From assembly GCA_947494645.1 (NCBI GenBank), contig CANLVO010000001.1:2294001-2358000 (forward strand): a stretch of 64,000 bases of DNA, written 5' to 3'. The position numbers and the translations under genes were made by a program. Of the stretch, positions 43,388 through 52,771 are shown piece after piece. The notes under the pieces are model-generated. The model was not told where the DNA came from and did no database searches. It worked only from the letters and a program-made list of their open reading frames with translations. The DNA comes from an uncultured Litoreibacter sp. (GTDB lineage Bacteria > Pseudomonadota > Alphaproteobacteria > Rhodobacterales > Rhodobacteraceae). The number at the start of each line of letters is the position of its first letter. Within the stretch, counting starts at the first letter, position 1.

Positions 43388-43639
43388 TGGCAAACTAGCA
43401 TGATGATGACGCTTTGACGTCGACGATTTAGTGCCGCCTCGATTTACAAATCTCTTCCCCGTTTGAACGGTTCGCCGTGAATTGGTTTGGCCGACAGGTT
43501 GATTGAACCGCCAAATTATCTCTCGTCTCCAAGTCAAGATGGTCTTGTTTGAGCCCCCTCTACTGGTTTTGTTTTCCGTCGCCTGTAATGTGGTTGCTAA
43601 TGCACAGGTCATGATTGGTGCAATCAAAGGGAGGCGGTA

Positions 43640-45991
43640 ATGGCGAACCACAAGGGTCTCACGACAAACCATTGGGGAACGTATCGAACGGTAGTGCGAG
43701 ACGGCAAACTTGTCGAAATGCGGGCCTTTGAGGAAGACAAAGACCCGTCTCCAATCGGTGAAGGAATTGTGGATGCCTTGGATGCGCCCAGCCGCATTAC
43801 GCAGCCGATGGTGCGGGAAAGCTGGCTGCGGGACGGTCCCGGCGCGCGCACCGACTTGCGAGGGAAGGACCGTTTTGTCGCTGTTTCTTGGGACAAGGTC
43901 GAAGGGTTGGTTGCCGGGGAATTGACGCGCATTCGGCGCGATCACGGGGACAATGCGATCTATGCCGGATCCTATGGTTGGGCGAGTGCGGGGCGTTTTC
44001 ACCATGCACAAAGCCAGCTGAAACGATTTCTGAACTGTTCCGGCGGGTTCACCTCTTCAAAGTTCACTTACTCCTTTGCGGCGGCTGAGGCGATGATCCC
44101 GCATGTGTTGGGCTCGTACCGTGAATTTCTGAACACCACGACGGGCTGGTCTTCGATAGCTGAGCATGGGGAGCTGGTCGTGGCCTTCGGTGGCATTCCG
44201 ATCAAGAACGCCCAGATTGAGGCCGGAGGATCCGGGACACACCAACAGCGCGAAGGGCTTGCAAAGGCAATTGCGGCGGGGGTCAATTTCGTCAATATCT
44301 CTCCCCTGCGCGATGATGTGATTGATGAAACACAAGCTGCGTGGCTGCCTGCACGTCCCGGCAGTGATGTGGCCTTAATGTTGGGTCTCGCCCACACAAT
44401 TTACACCGAAGACCTGCATGCGCCAGATTTCCTGAGCCGGTATTGCGTGGGGTTCGAGCGGTTCGCAGAATACCTGACAGGTGCGTCCGACGGGGTTGCC
44501 AAATCGGCTGATTGGGCTGCGCCACTGACTGAGATTTCCGCCGACACTATCCGTGAACTGGCGTGCCGCATGGCGCGCAGCAAGACGATAATTTCAGTGT
44601 CTTGGTCCCTGACGCGGCAGGATCACGGGGAGCAGCCCTTTTGGATGGCGATCACACTGGCGGCGATGCTGGGACAAATCGGAACGCCGGGCGGAGGTTT
44701 TGCCTTTGGCTTTTCCGCAGTCAACAGCGTCGGAGCGGATTATCCGCTTCTGAAGGGCGGTTCGCTGCCACAGGGTCAAAACCCTGTCTCCGATTACATT
44801 CCCGTCGCACGGATTGCTGAGCTACTCTCGGGGCCGGGCGCACGGGCTCCGTTTGACGGGACCGATCTGACCTTTCCCGACATCCGGCTGGTCTGGTGGG
44901 CGGGCGGCAATCCGTATCATCACCATCAGGACCTGAACCGGCTGGCAAAGGCCTGGGAAAAACCCGACACAATCATTTGCAACGACTGGTGCTGGACCCC
45001 AACCGCCAAACGCGCGGATATTGTCTTGCCCTGCACCACACATGTTGAACGAAACGACATCAGCATGTCCCAGCGCGATCCCTATATCATCCGCACAACC
45101 AAGGCGGTCGAGCCGCCCGAAGGCGCACGCGATGACTACGACATTTTTCGCGGCATCGCCCGTTGCATGGGGCTTGAGGACGCCTTCACCGAAGGCAAAA
45201 GCGCGGACGACTGGATCAAGGAGATCTATGCTAAGACTGCCTACTCCGAAGGCAAAGTCGGCGATCTTGCTTCAACGCAAGTCGAGCAAGACCAACCTGA
45301 TCAGCCGAGCCTCACCCTCCCTGATTGGGAGAGCTTTTGTGAGAAGGGGTGGTTCAAGGCGGACATGCCAAAGACGCCACGCATCATGCTGAAGACGTTC
45401 GTGGAAGACCCCGACGCAAATCCGCTGGCGACGCCAAGCGGCAAGATCGAGATTCTTTCGCAGACAGTTCATGACTTCGGCTATGAGACTTGCCCGGGCC
45501 ATCCGACATGGTTTGCGCCCTATGAATGGCTGGGCAACGCCGAAGCGGGGGAGCTTCACTTGATCTCCAACCAGCCGACCACCAAGCTGCATTCGCAATT
45601 GGACCAAGGTGCGATCAGTCGCGCGGGCAAAATCGAGGGTCGCGAACCGGTGCGGCTTCATCCTGATGATGCAGCTGCGCGCGGCATTTCTGACGGTGAT
45701 CTGGTGCGGCTCTATAACGACCGCGGGGCCTGTCTTGCGGTAGCGAAACTGTCGGATAATTTGCGTACTGGCGTTCTGCAAATGGCCACTGGCGCGTGGT
45801 GGGACCCGGATAAACATGGCATGTGCCGTCATGGCAATCCAAATGCGCTGACACGCGACAAGGGAACGTCAGAGCTTGGGCAAGGACCCACGGCGCATAC
45901 CTGTCTCGTACAAATTGAACGGTTTGAGGGAGAAGCTCCGGCGGTTCAGGCTTTCGAACCGCCGGAGATAATTACACCTGACCAGCTTTAA
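43640..45991 (+). CDS. Molybdopterin oxidoreductase of the DMSO/TMAO/biotin-sulfoxide reductase family, cytoplasmic
   Basis: A 783-residue molybdoenzyme. S111 in YAGSYGWASAG corresponds to the serine Mo ligand of DorA/TorA/BisC, and there is no N-terminal 4Fe-4S cysteine motif, as in those enzymes. MGD-binding stretches include VWWAGGNPYHHHQDLNRL and ADIVLPCTTHVERND, with a C-terminal domain (LHLISNQPTTKLHSQLD). There is no Tat signal peptide, so it is a cytoplasmic BisC-like protein, probably reducing an S-oxide or N-oxide. GGGAGG precedes the ATG. Its 3' end overlaps the convergent iclR gene by 20 bases. Confidence 0.88.
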   Translation: MANHKGLTTNHWGTYRTVVRDGKLVEMRAFEEDKDPSPIGEGIVDALDAPSRITQPMVRESWLRDGPGARTDLRGKDRFVAVSWDKVEGLVAGELTRIRRDHGDNAIYAGSYGWASAGRFHHAQSQLKRFLNCSGGFTSSKFTYSFAAAEAMIPHVLGSYREFLNTTTGWSSIAEHGELVVAFGGIPIKNAQIEAGGSGTHQQREGLAKAIAAGVNFVNISPLRDDVIDETQAAWLPARPGSDVALMLGLAHTIYTEDLHAPDFLSRYCVGFERFAEYLTGASDGVAKSADWAAPLTEISADTIRELACRMARSKTIISVSWSLTRQDHGEQPFWMAITLAAMLGQIGTPGGGFAFGFSAVNSVGADYPLLKGGSLPQGQNPVSDYIPVARIAELLSGPGARAPFDGTDLTFPDIRLVWWAGGNPYHHHQDLNRLAKAWEKPDTIICNDWCWTPTAKRADIVLPCTTHVERNDISMSQRDPYIIRTTKAVEPPEGARDDYDIFRGIARCMGLEDAFTEGKSADDWIKEIYAKTAYSEGKVGDLASTQVEQDQPDQPSLTLPDWESFCEKGWFKADMPKTPRIMLKTFVEDPDANPLATPSGKIEILSQTVHDFGYETCPGHPTWFAPYEWLGNAEAGELHLISNQPTTKLHSQLDQGAISRAGKIEGREPVRLHPDDAAARGISDGDLVRLYNDRGACLAVAKLSDNLRTGVLQMATGAWWDPDKHGMCRHGNPNALTRDKGTSELGQGPTAHTCLVQIERFEGEAPAVQAFEPPEIITPDQL

Positions 45992-46751
45992 CCGACGAGG
46001 CATCCCCGGGTGCCCCATCCATCATCGACGCGAGTTCGCGGCACAGCTCTGACGAAACCTGACCCATGCGTTCGCGCATGCTTTCCGAAAAAACACGCGT
46101 GGTGGCCGTTGCACCAAGACTGTACGCGATTTGATTTCGGTCTGTCACGACGGGTGCCGCAACTGAACAAACGCCATTCTCAAGTTCCTCCACGCATTCG
46201 GCAAAGCCGTGTTCACGGATAATCTGGAACTCCCGCTCTAGGTCACCCAATTCAGTTTTCGTGTGGGTGGTGTAGGATCTCAAACGGCGCTTCATTGCAT
46301 TGAGCAGCGCATCACTGTTGCTGAAAGCAGCGATAACCTTTGCGCAGGAACACGCATGCAGCGGGCGAGCGCCGATACCGGGATGAAGAAAAGACACGCC
46401 AGTATCTGGCACCTCGGCATGAATGATTTCCACGGTGTCACCCGTCAGATGCGAGATAAAGAAAGTGGCCCCATGTTGTTGAACCGCCTTCTTCAGCAAG
46501 GGCGTCGCCATGCGCAGCACAGTTTGGTCGAAAGGCTCCCTGCCCGCGAGCCGCTTTGTGCGCAGGCCAATGGCGTAGCGTCCACGGTCGCCGGGCTCCA
46601 GCAACCCGGCCTCCACCAGATCGTGCACCTGACGGTAAATGCTGGCTTTTGGGAACTTTGTCGCCTCCGCAATCTCGGCAACGCTCAATCCGGCGTCAGC
46701 GGAAGCGACGGAAACAGTTTCAACAATAGTGAGCAGGCGTTCGAGATACAT
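45972..46751 (-). CDS. IclR-family transcriptional regulator
   Basis: A 259-residue regulator: N-terminal winged helix (SVAEIAEATKFPKASIYRQVHDLVEAGLLEP) and a C-terminal effector domain with IclR features (RPLHACSCAKVIAAF; ENGVCSVAAPVVTDRNQIAYSLGATA). It is divergent from the methanethiol-oxidase-type gene with 65 bases between the starts and convergent with the molybdoenzyme gene. It is the likely regulator of the SBP56-ferredoxin unit and perhaps the molybdoenzyme. Confidence 0.9.
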   Translation of the reverse strand: MYLERLLTIVETVSVASADAGLSVAEIAEATKFPKASIYRQVHDLVEAGLLEPGDRGRYAIGLRTKRLAGREPFDQTVLRMATPLLKKAVQQHGATFFISHLTGDTVEIIHAEVPDTGVSFLHPGIGARPLHACSCAKVIAAFSNSDALLNAMKRRLRSYTTHTKTELGDLEREFQIIREHGFAECVEELENGVCSVAAPVVTDRNQIAYSLGATATTRVFSESMRERMGQVSSELCRELASMMDGAPGDASSVKAGQV

Positions 46752-46757
46752 TTTCTC

Positions 46758-46791
46758 TTCTCATGATACATCTTTTATCGTTAAATGAGAA
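46758..46791. promoter_or_regulatory. Inverted repeat between iclR and the SBP56 gene
   Basis: TTCTCAT (46758-46764) and ATGAGAA (46785-46791) are perfect inverted arms 20 bases apart in a 65-base divergent promoter region. Candidate IclR operator; a 7-base repeat of this kind can also occur by chance. Confidence 0.45.
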
Positions 46792-46816
46792 ATAGATTCC
46801 GGGAGGTCAAGAAAAA

Positions 46817-48172
46817 ATGGCTAAAGCATGTTGTGGACCGGGCTATGCGTCGCCCCAAGAAGCGATGCAAGCTCCGCGCGAGACTTTGCTTTACACGATC
46901 GCAATTTACACAGGCACAGGAATTCAGAAGCCGGACTATTTGGCCACAGTCGATGCTGACCCCGACAGTCCAACCTACAGCCAAGTGATCCACCGATTGG
47001 AAATGCCAGGGATCGGCGATGAGTTACATCATATGGGCTGGAACGCCTGTTCGTCCTGCCATGACGACGATTCGATGGCCCGCAAGTATCTGCTGGTGCC
47101 CGGCGTGCGTTCAAACAATATCCACGTGGTCGACACGGCGACTGATCCGCGTGCGCCACGCCTGCACAAGGTCATTGAGGGGGCAGAGATCAAGGCCAAG
47201 GCAGATTTGTCCGGGCCACACACGGTTCATTGTCTGGGCTCAGAGATCATCATTTCCTTCCTTGGCAACGCGAAGGGCGAAGCCCCCGGTGGCTATCTGC
47301 ATCTTAACAAGGATTTTGAGATTGTCGGCCGCTGGGAAGAGACGATGGGCGATATCCCGTTCAGCTACGACTTCTGGTATCAGCCACGCCACAACATCAT
47401 GGTCAGTTCTGAATGGGCGGCGCCGAATACGTTCATGCCGGGGTTCGATCTCGAGGAGGTCGGACATCTGAAATACGGTCGTCGCCTGCATCTATGGGAC
47501 TTCGAGGCGCGCAAACCGATTGAGACCATGTATCTGGGTGAAGACGGTCTGATCCCACTGGAAGTAAAGTTCCACCATGACCCTGACAGCACGCATGGTT
47601 TCTGCGGAGCCGCTTTGTCGGCAAATGTGATCCATTTCTGGAAATCTGACGCGGGGAAGTGGGAATGGGAGAAGATCATCGATGTCGACAATGAGCCGCA
47701 TCCTGAATGGCCAATCCCCATTCCGGGCGTCATGTCGGCGATCCTTGTGTCGATGGATGACAAGTATCTTTATCTCAATAACTGGTTGCACGGAGATATG
47801 CGCCAATACGACATCTCCGACCCACATCATCCCAAGCTCACGGGACAGGTCTGGATGGGCGGGCTGTTGGGCAAGGCGCCAGTGATCAATGGTGTCGATG
47901 TGGCCGGTGGTCCGCAAATGTATCAGCTGAGCCTTGATGGCAAACGGCTCTACGTAACGACCTCGCTCTTTTCCACATGGGACAATCAGTTCTATCCAGA
48001 GATCCGGGAAAAAGGTGGTGTGATGATCATGATCGACTGCGATCCGGTGAATGGCGGGATGAAGATCAATGAAGACTTCATGGTCGATTTCGGAAAAGAA
48101 CCCAATGGTCCCTCCCGATGTCACGAAACCCGCTATCCGGGCGGCGATTGCACAAGCGATATCTGGCTGTGA
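46817..48172 (+). CDS. Selenium-binding protein/methanethiol oxidase (SBP56/SELENBP1 family)
   Basis: A 451-residue beta-propeller protein extremely similar to human SELENBP1: CCGPGYASPQEAM at the start, the C78-x-x-C81 motif in WNACSSCHDD, SYDFWYQPRHNIM, STEWAAPN-like SSEWAAPNTF, GDMRQYDISDP, and the ending RYPGGDCTSDIWL. This family includes methanethiol oxidase, which makes formaldehyde, hydrogen sulfide and peroxide. Unlike the Hyphomicrobium enzyme it has no signal peptide, and no SCO1 or MauG genes are near. It overlaps the ferredoxin gene by four bases (GTGA). Methanethiol is the best-known substrate, but it is not shown here. Confidence 0.88.
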   Translation: MAKACCGPGYASPQEAMQAPRETLLYTIAIYTGTGIQKPDYLATVDADPDSPTYSQVIHRLEMPGIGDELHHMGWNACSSCHDDDSMARKYLLVPGVRSNNIHVVDTATDPRAPRLHKVIEGAEIKAKADLSGPHTVHCLGSEIIISFLGNAKGEAPGGYLHLNKDFEIVGRWEETMGDIPFSYDFWYQPRHNIMVSSEWAAPNTFMPGFDLEEVGHLKYGRRLHLWDFEARKPIETMYLGEDGLIPLEVKFHHDPDSTHGFCGAALSANVIHFWKSDAGKWEWEKIIDVDNEPHPEWPIPIPGVMSAILVSMDDKYLYLNNWLHGDMRQYDISDPHHPKLTGQVWMGGLLGKAPVINGVDVAGGPQMYQLSLDGKRLYVTTSLFSTWDNQFYPEIREKGGVMIMIDCDPVNGGMKINEDFMVDFGKEPNGPSRCHETRYPGGDCTSDIWL

Positions 48173-48534
48173 CGAGCCATAGCGTTACCATATCCAACCG
48201 CGCGGGTTCGCAATATCAGGTGAACCCGCGCCGGCCACTTCTTGAACAATTGCGCGATCAGGGCGTTGATCTGCCTTATGGCTGCGAATATGGCGGCTGT
48301 ATCACATGTGCGGCCAAGCTGACCCGTGGCGCAGTCGATCAACGCCGTCAGGTTGCGCTCAACAACCGACAAATCAACGACGGCTACGTCATCCTGTGTG
48401 TGGCGAGAGCAACCTCGGATATCACGCTGGAGATTGGCGTTGAGAGCCATGACAAGCTGTATCGCAACCCGTTTCTTGACCCGCTAGCGCCCCATGAACT
48501 CAAGGCCGACATCGCCACCCCGAAGGAGGGTTGA
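48169..48534 (+). CDS. Plant-type 2Fe-2S ferredoxin
   Basis: A 121-residue protein with cysteines C39, C44, C47 and C77 in the pattern C-x4-C-x2-C...C (YGCEYGGCITCAAKL, VILCVA) of plant-type 2Fe-2S ferredoxins and Rieske-oxygenase electron donors. The GTG start overlaps the SBP56 stop, so the two proteins are made together. It may carry electrons for the SBP56 product, the nearby molybdoenzyme or a reductase elsewhere. The C-terminal ~25 residues are an extension. Confidence 0.88.
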   Translation: MTSHSVTISNRAGSQYQVNPRRPLLEQLRDQGVDLPYGCEYGGCITCAAKLTRGAVDQRRQVALNNRQINDGYVILCVARATSDITLEIGVESHDKLYRNPFLDPLAPHELKADIATPKEG

Positions 48535-48537
48535 TCC

Positions 48538-49002
48538 ATGCCAGACGCGAATGTTGATCACATCTACGATTATGATCCGAAATTCCTGGCCGACATCCTG
48601 AAGTCGGTCAAAACGATCGCAATGGTGGGGGCGAGCGCGGACAAAACCAAGTTCAGCTACGGCGTGCTGCGGGTTTTGCATGAAACTGGGTACGACATGA
48701 TCCCCGTCAATCCGAACCCTGCGCTGAACGATATTCGAGGGCTCAAAGTCTATCCTTCGCTTGCCGCTATCGACCGGCCTGTCGACATGGTCGAGGTGTT
48801 TCGCCGCAAGGAAGAGCTTTACAGTATCACCGAAGAGGCCATCGCTATCGGCGCCAAAGTCCTTTGGGGCCAGATCGGCGTCTATGACGATGCCGCCGCG
48901 AAACTGGCCGAAGACGCAGGGTTGAAGGTCGTCATGAACCGGTGCCCCAAGATCGAACTGTTCCGACCTTTCTGGAAGCCCCGATTGGATCTGGCGATCT
49001 GA
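48538..49002 (+). CDS. CoA-binding domain protein (YccU type)
   Basis: A 154-residue Rossmann-like protein. TIAMVGASADKTKFSYGVLRVLHETGYDMIPVNPN and MNRCPKIELFRP match the small stand-alone CoA-binding domain family (YccU). Function of the family is poorly known; it resembles the CoA-binding half of succinyl-CoA synthetase. It lies three bases after the ferredoxin gene and is the third gene of this unit, which converges on the FMO gene. Confidence 0.85.
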   Translation: MPDANVDHIYDYDPKFLADILKSVKTIAMVGASADKTKFSYGVLRVLHETGYDMIPVNPNPALNDIRGLKVYPSLAAIDRPVDMVEVFRRKEELYSITEEAIAIGAKVLWGQIGVYDDAAAKLAEDAGLKVVMNRCPKIELFRPFWKPRLDLAI

Positions 49003-49021
49003 CCTGAGGAGGCGCTTTCAG

Positions 49022-50416
49022 TCAGTCCTTTATACTCAATCGGTCTGGGCCGACCCGCCGATAGAGCAGACCAGTGGTCATGCTCGACCGTATTCGCTGG
49101 GCGGTTTCATCGTCAGTACCCGGCAGCGGATCCGTGCCGCAAAGGCGCGCTAAGCGCAATGTCATTTCAGCCTGTGTATGCGGTTGACGATGGTGGCCCT
49201 CAGCCGCGCAAGCGTTCAGGCCAGCGCGCATATCGTTCTCTGACCGGGATATCTCTCCAGACCACGTATAGGCAAGAAATCGAGCCTGTTGCTCCAGCGG
49301 CGTGGGATAGCTTCCCGCTTGGCTCCAAAGCCCAAGGAAGGCAAGGCCGGGTAGATCGGGGTGGAGAGTGAAAGAATCCAGATCGATGGTCGTATTGGTC
49401 AGGTTCAGTGGCTCGGCAACGTCAGGTGCAAGAAAGGGAAGAGCCAGCTTGAAGCCTGTGCCCGCGATGACGCCGTCGATCTCCAGACCGCGCCCATCTG
49501 AGAAGCGTATTTGTCGACCGTCTATCCTTTCGGGCCAAGGCATGGGGGTCACGCGACCTTCCGCCACGAGACTGAGGTAATGCTGCGATCCGGTCGCACC
49601 AGCTTGCGCGAAATCCGGATGTGGCTTTGGCGTACCATAGCGACTGGGGTCGCCAGCATGTTCCATAATCTTGGTTTCCGTGTCGCGCAGGTAATCGCTG
49701 GGCGCGTCCAACGCCAGCCGTCCGCGCTCATAGGTGAACAAGCGGGTTTCTATCGGCATGCCGAGGAACATTTTCGGGTTCACGTAGCGTTGGCGACGTT
49801 GGCAAAGATAGACGGATGCGGCCCCCAGCATCGATAGATCCGAGGCGATCTCCAGCGAGGAGATTGATCCTCCCAAAACAGCGACGCGTTTGCCCTGATA
49901 GGCCAGCGGATCCTTGTAATTGAATGAATGGATCATCCCCAATGGCCCGTCAAACGTGTTCGCGCCGGGGATGTCGGGGATGACCGGATCATTGAAGCGG
50001 CCAGTGGCGATTACGACGTGTTCAGCACTGTCTGAAATCGGTTGGCCATGATGGTCAAGTGTCAGGACCCAACTTGCGCCATCCCGTTCAAGTCCGGTGA
50101 GGCGCGTGTGAAACCGGATCAGATCAAGAAGATCATACTGCCGCGCGAAATCCTCGAAATATTGCCGAACAGTTGCATTATGCGGAAAGAGCGGCGTGCC
50201 ATCCGGGAAGGAGCGATCCGAAAAGCAGGTTACTTCGCGCACTGTGTTGGTGACCATCTGCGGCCAAACACCGCTCAGAGGGTTGGTCCAGGACCATTGA
50301 CCACCAACTTCGCTATGCGCTTCGTATATGCGCGGCTTGAAACCACGTGACATGAGCCAGCGCGCTGCGGCTAATCCCGCGGGGCCAGCCCCGATGATGA
50401 TGACCTCGCGGGTCAA
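49022..50416 (-). CDS. FMO-type flavin-containing monooxygenase
   Basis: A 464-residue protein with an N-terminal FAD motif GAGPAGLAAARWL, the FMO fingerprint F-x-G-x3-H-S-x2-Y in FDGPLGMIHSFNY and an NADPH motif VLGGSISSLEIA. FMOs oxygenate soft heteroatoms such as S or N; microbial relatives include trimethylamine monooxygenase. The TTG start at 50416 overlaps the SDR stop (CATTGA region), with a G-rich stretch upstream. It is the last gene of the sulfatase operon, which suggests an S- or N-containing intermediate. Confidence 0.82.
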   Translation of the reverse strand: MTREVIIIGAGPAGLAAARWLMSRGFKPRIYEAHSEVGGQWSWTNPLSGVWPQMVTNTVREVTCFSDRSFPDGTPLFPHNATVRQYFEDFARQYDLLDLIRFHTRLTGLERDGASWVLTLDHHGQPISDSAEHVVIATGRFNDPVIPDIPGANTFDGPLGMIHSFNYKDPLAYQGKRVAVLGGSISSLEIASDLSMLGAASVYLCQRRQRYVNPKMFLGMPIETRLFTYERGRLALDAPSDYLRDTETKIMEHAGDPSRYGTPKPHPDFAQAGATGSQHYLSLVAEGRVTPMPWPERIDGRQIRFSDGRGLEIDGVIAGTGFKLALPFLAPDVAEPLNLTNTTIDLDSFTLHPDLPGLAFLGLWSQAGSYPTPLEQQARFLAYTWSGEISRSENDMRAGLNACAAEGHHRQPHTQAEMTLRLARLCGTDPLPGTDDETAQRIRSSMTTGLLYRRVGPDRLSIKD

Positions 50417-51168
50417 TGAAAGTAGAGCCCCCCGCAAACATTAATGGCCTGTCCTGTGACAAAACCCGAGAGATCAGAGGACAGGAAGACAGCGGGACCC
50501 ACGATGTCTTCTGGTTCCCCCAACCTGCGCAACGCAGTGGCCCCTGCCCAGTACTCCCGGTCTTCTTGTTTCTGAAGGTTGTTCTGACCCATCTCGGTCA
50601 TGATGATCCCGGGACAGAGCGCATTCACATAGATGCCCTCACGGCCCAGCTCTTGAGCATAGACACGGGTTAGCGTGATAGCGGTTGCCTTGGTCGCGGC
50701 ATAGTGGCCCTGCTGTTCAATGCCCTGCCGACCGGCAAGCGATGCGATGTTGACGATACGCCCCGCGCCCCGTTCTTTCATCTGCGGCAAGACGGCATTT
50801 GTGCACAGCATGATGCCTTTCGCATTCACATCGAAGTGCAGATCCCAGGTTTTTTCGTCCAACTCGTCAAGTCGACTGAGCGCAAGTACTCCTGCATTGT
50901 TCACAAGAACGTCGATCTGGCCCATGGCTGCGGTTGCTTCTTCCATGACCGCTTCGACACGGGCCTTGTTGGTCACGTCTATTGGAATGCAAACTGCCCG
51001 TTGGCCTGTGGCCTCAACTTTGTTTGCCACAACAGTCATGGCGTCAGCCTCGCGCTCGAGGTCCGTCAGTACGATATCGGCCCCCGCCGCGGCCATACCT
51101 TCGGCCAGAGCAGCGCCGATGCCTCGTGACGCGCCGGTGATCATCACGGTTTTTCCTTTGAGGATCAT
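50413..51168 (-). CDS. SDR-family dehydrogenase
   Basis: A 251-residue short-chain dehydrogenase: cofactor motif TGASRGIG near residue 10, NNAG, active-site S-Y-K (NIASLAG, HYAATKA) and ending VCGGLYFH. The acidic D in VLTDLE after the glycine motif points to NAD rather than NADP. AAGGAG lies upstream of the ATG, which overlaps the PfkB stop (ATGA). It would oxidise or reduce a hydroxyl of the imported compound before or after phosphorylation (inference). Confidence 0.88.
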   Translation of the reverse strand: MILKGKTVMITGASRGIGAALAEGMAAAGADIVLTDLEREADAMTVVANKVEATGQRAVCIPIDVTNKARVEAVMEEATAAMGQIDVLVNNAGVLALSRLDELDEKTWDLHFDVNAKGIMLCTNAVLPQMKERGAGRIVNIASLAGRQGIEQQGHYAATKATAITLTRVYAQELGREGIYVNALCPGIIMTEMGQNNLQKQEDREYWAGATALRRLGEPEDIVGPAVFLSSDLSGFVTGQAINVCGGLYFH

Positions 51169-52121
51169 GGGTTCAACTCCTTTAGGGGCCAAGTTTCCAT
51201 CGCAGCATGTGTCTGTTCAAAATCCTTAAGAATACCCTGAGAGCCCAGTCCTTGCGCCACATGCGCCGCGACGGTGTTGGCAAAGCGAGCGGTCTTGGCA
51301 ATGTCCCACCCTTTGACGATCCCGATGATTACTCCGGCGGTAAAACTGTCTCCGCAGCCGGTCGTGTCGACCACGTCAATTTGATGGGCGGGCAGTTGGA
51401 ATGCCTCGCCTTCAGCCGGGTCCACCCAGACGCCGTCGGCTTCCAGCGTGATCAGCGCGTTCTTGACGCCGCGCGTCTTAAACCAAGCTGCGACCTCAGC
51501 AGGTGTGCCACCACCGGCCATTGCGCGCGCCTCTTCGATAGAGGGCACGAAGTAGTCAATGTAGGGAAGTAGCGGCTCGACCAGCGAAATGGTCGCATCA
51601 TTAGCAAGGATCAAGTCAAACACCGTTGTGCGACCCAGAGCTTTGGCGCGTTTCAACAGGGCCAGAGACGGCGCACCGTCAAACGCCGCCAGCAGCCCTG
51701 TGCCGCCAAGATGAACAATTCGCGCATTACAGGCGGCCTCGATACCCGCCGCATCAAGAGTGAACGTGTTGGAGGTTCCCGGAACAAAGAACGCGGCACG
51801 TGCGCCATCAGGCGCAATCGGCAGCATCGACATTGGCGATTGGACTTTGGCGTTGCGGCTAACCGAACCGGTATTGACCCCAGCTTTTTCCATTGCCGAA
51901 ACCAGCCAATCACCCATCGGGTCACAGCCAAGCTCAGTCGTAACTTGCACATTCAATCCAAGCGTCGCGCAGTCAAGCGCGGTTGCGCCAGCTGTGCCTG
52001 CAACTGTCATCGTCATTTGGTCGACAAAAGTCGCGCCACCGCGGGGAGGCATCGCATCGGCATGGGCGCAAAGTGTGTCGAGAACGACGAAGCCAACAGC
52101 GCTGAGGTCAAACTGTGTCAT
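51165..52121 (-). CDS. PfkB-family carbohydrate kinase
   Basis: A 318-residue kinase with PfkB signature 2, DTTGCGDSFTAGVIIG, carrying the catalytic aspartate, and an N-terminal lid region typical of ribokinases. It phosphorylates a sugar or sugar-like alcohol. It shares four-base ATGA overlaps with the aldolase upstream and the SDR downstream. With a class II aldolase beside it, kinase then aldolase is a natural two-step sequence giving DHAP and an aldehyde. Confidence 0.85.
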   Translation of the reverse strand: MTQFDLSAVGFVVLDTLCAHADAMPPRGGATFVDQMTMTVAGTAGATALDCATLGLNVQVTTELGCDPMGDWLVSAMEKAGVNTGSVSRNAKVQSPMSMLPIAPDGARAAFFVPGTSNTFTLDAAGIEAACNARIVHLGGTGLLAAFDGAPSLALLKRAKALGRTTVFDLILANDATISLVEPLLPYIDYFVPSIEEARAMAGGGTPAEVAAWFKTRGVKNALITLEADGVWVDPAEGEAFQLPAHQIDVVDTTGCGDSFTAGVIIGIVKGWDIAKTARFANTVAAHVAQGLGSQGILKDFEQTHAAMETWPLKELNP

Positions 52122-52771
52122 GCATCGACCTCCGTCAGCCCGTAACCGGCGAACTTGTCCAGCACGTCTTGTACCTGCTGGTCCGTCAGGAGGGGCGGGT
52201 CTCCCAACAACAAGGCACCATGATATTGCCTCGCCAGTGTTTCCAACTCTTCAGCGCGCCAGAAGGCTTGCTCGATGCTCGTTCCCGTTGCGATGGATCC
52301 GTGATGATCCAGAAGACAGGCGTGACGGTCCTCGAGTGCTTTAACCGCGTGATCTGACAGCTCCTGGCTGCCGTAGATTGCATAAGGCGCAACGCGGATA
52401 TTCGTCCCGCCAAAGATCGCGATCAGGTAGTGGATTGCCGGGATCTCGCGTCCGTGAATGGCAAGTATCGTGCAATAGGTTGGGTGTGCGTGAACAATGG
52501 CGTTCACGTCAGGCCGGGCTGCCAGAATATCCCGATGAAACCGCCATTCCGAGGACGGCGCGATCGGCCCTTCAGCGCGACCGTCCATATGGACATACGC
52601 TATTTTATCGGGTGTGAGATCGGCGTAAGGCGTGGAGGTCGGTGATATTAGCATCCCATCGCCGTGCCTGATCGAGACGTTGCCAGATGTTCCTTGATTA
52701 AGCCCGGAACTATTCAGTTTCAGGCAGAAATCTATGATCGCTTTGCGTTTTGTGCGTTCGTTTTCGTGCAT
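52118..52771 (-). CDS. Class II aldolase (FucA/AraD family)
   Basis: A 217-residue aldolase. GTSGNVSIR near residue 27 is the phosphate-binding region, SSEWRFH supplies the catalytic glutamate (E in SEW), HAHPTYCT the zinc histidines, and LLDHHGSIA the third histidine region. L-fuculose-1-phosphate aldolase is the prototype, giving DHAP plus lactaldehyde; related enzymes cleave 5-methylthioribulose-1-phosphate. The start follows the sulfatase stop codon directly (TAA-ATG). The substrate cannot be assigned from sequence. Confidence 0.85.
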   Translation of the reverse strand: MHENERTKRKAIIDFCLKLNSSGLNQGTSGNVSIRHGDGMLISPTSTPYADLTPDKIAYVHMDGRAEGPIAPSSEWRFHRDILAARPDVNAIVHAHPTYCTILAIHGREIPAIHYLIAIFGGTNIRVAPYAIYGSQELSDHAVKALEDRHACLLDHHGSIATGTSIEQAFWRAEELETLARQYHGALLLGDPPLLTDQQVQDVLDKFAGYGLTEVDA

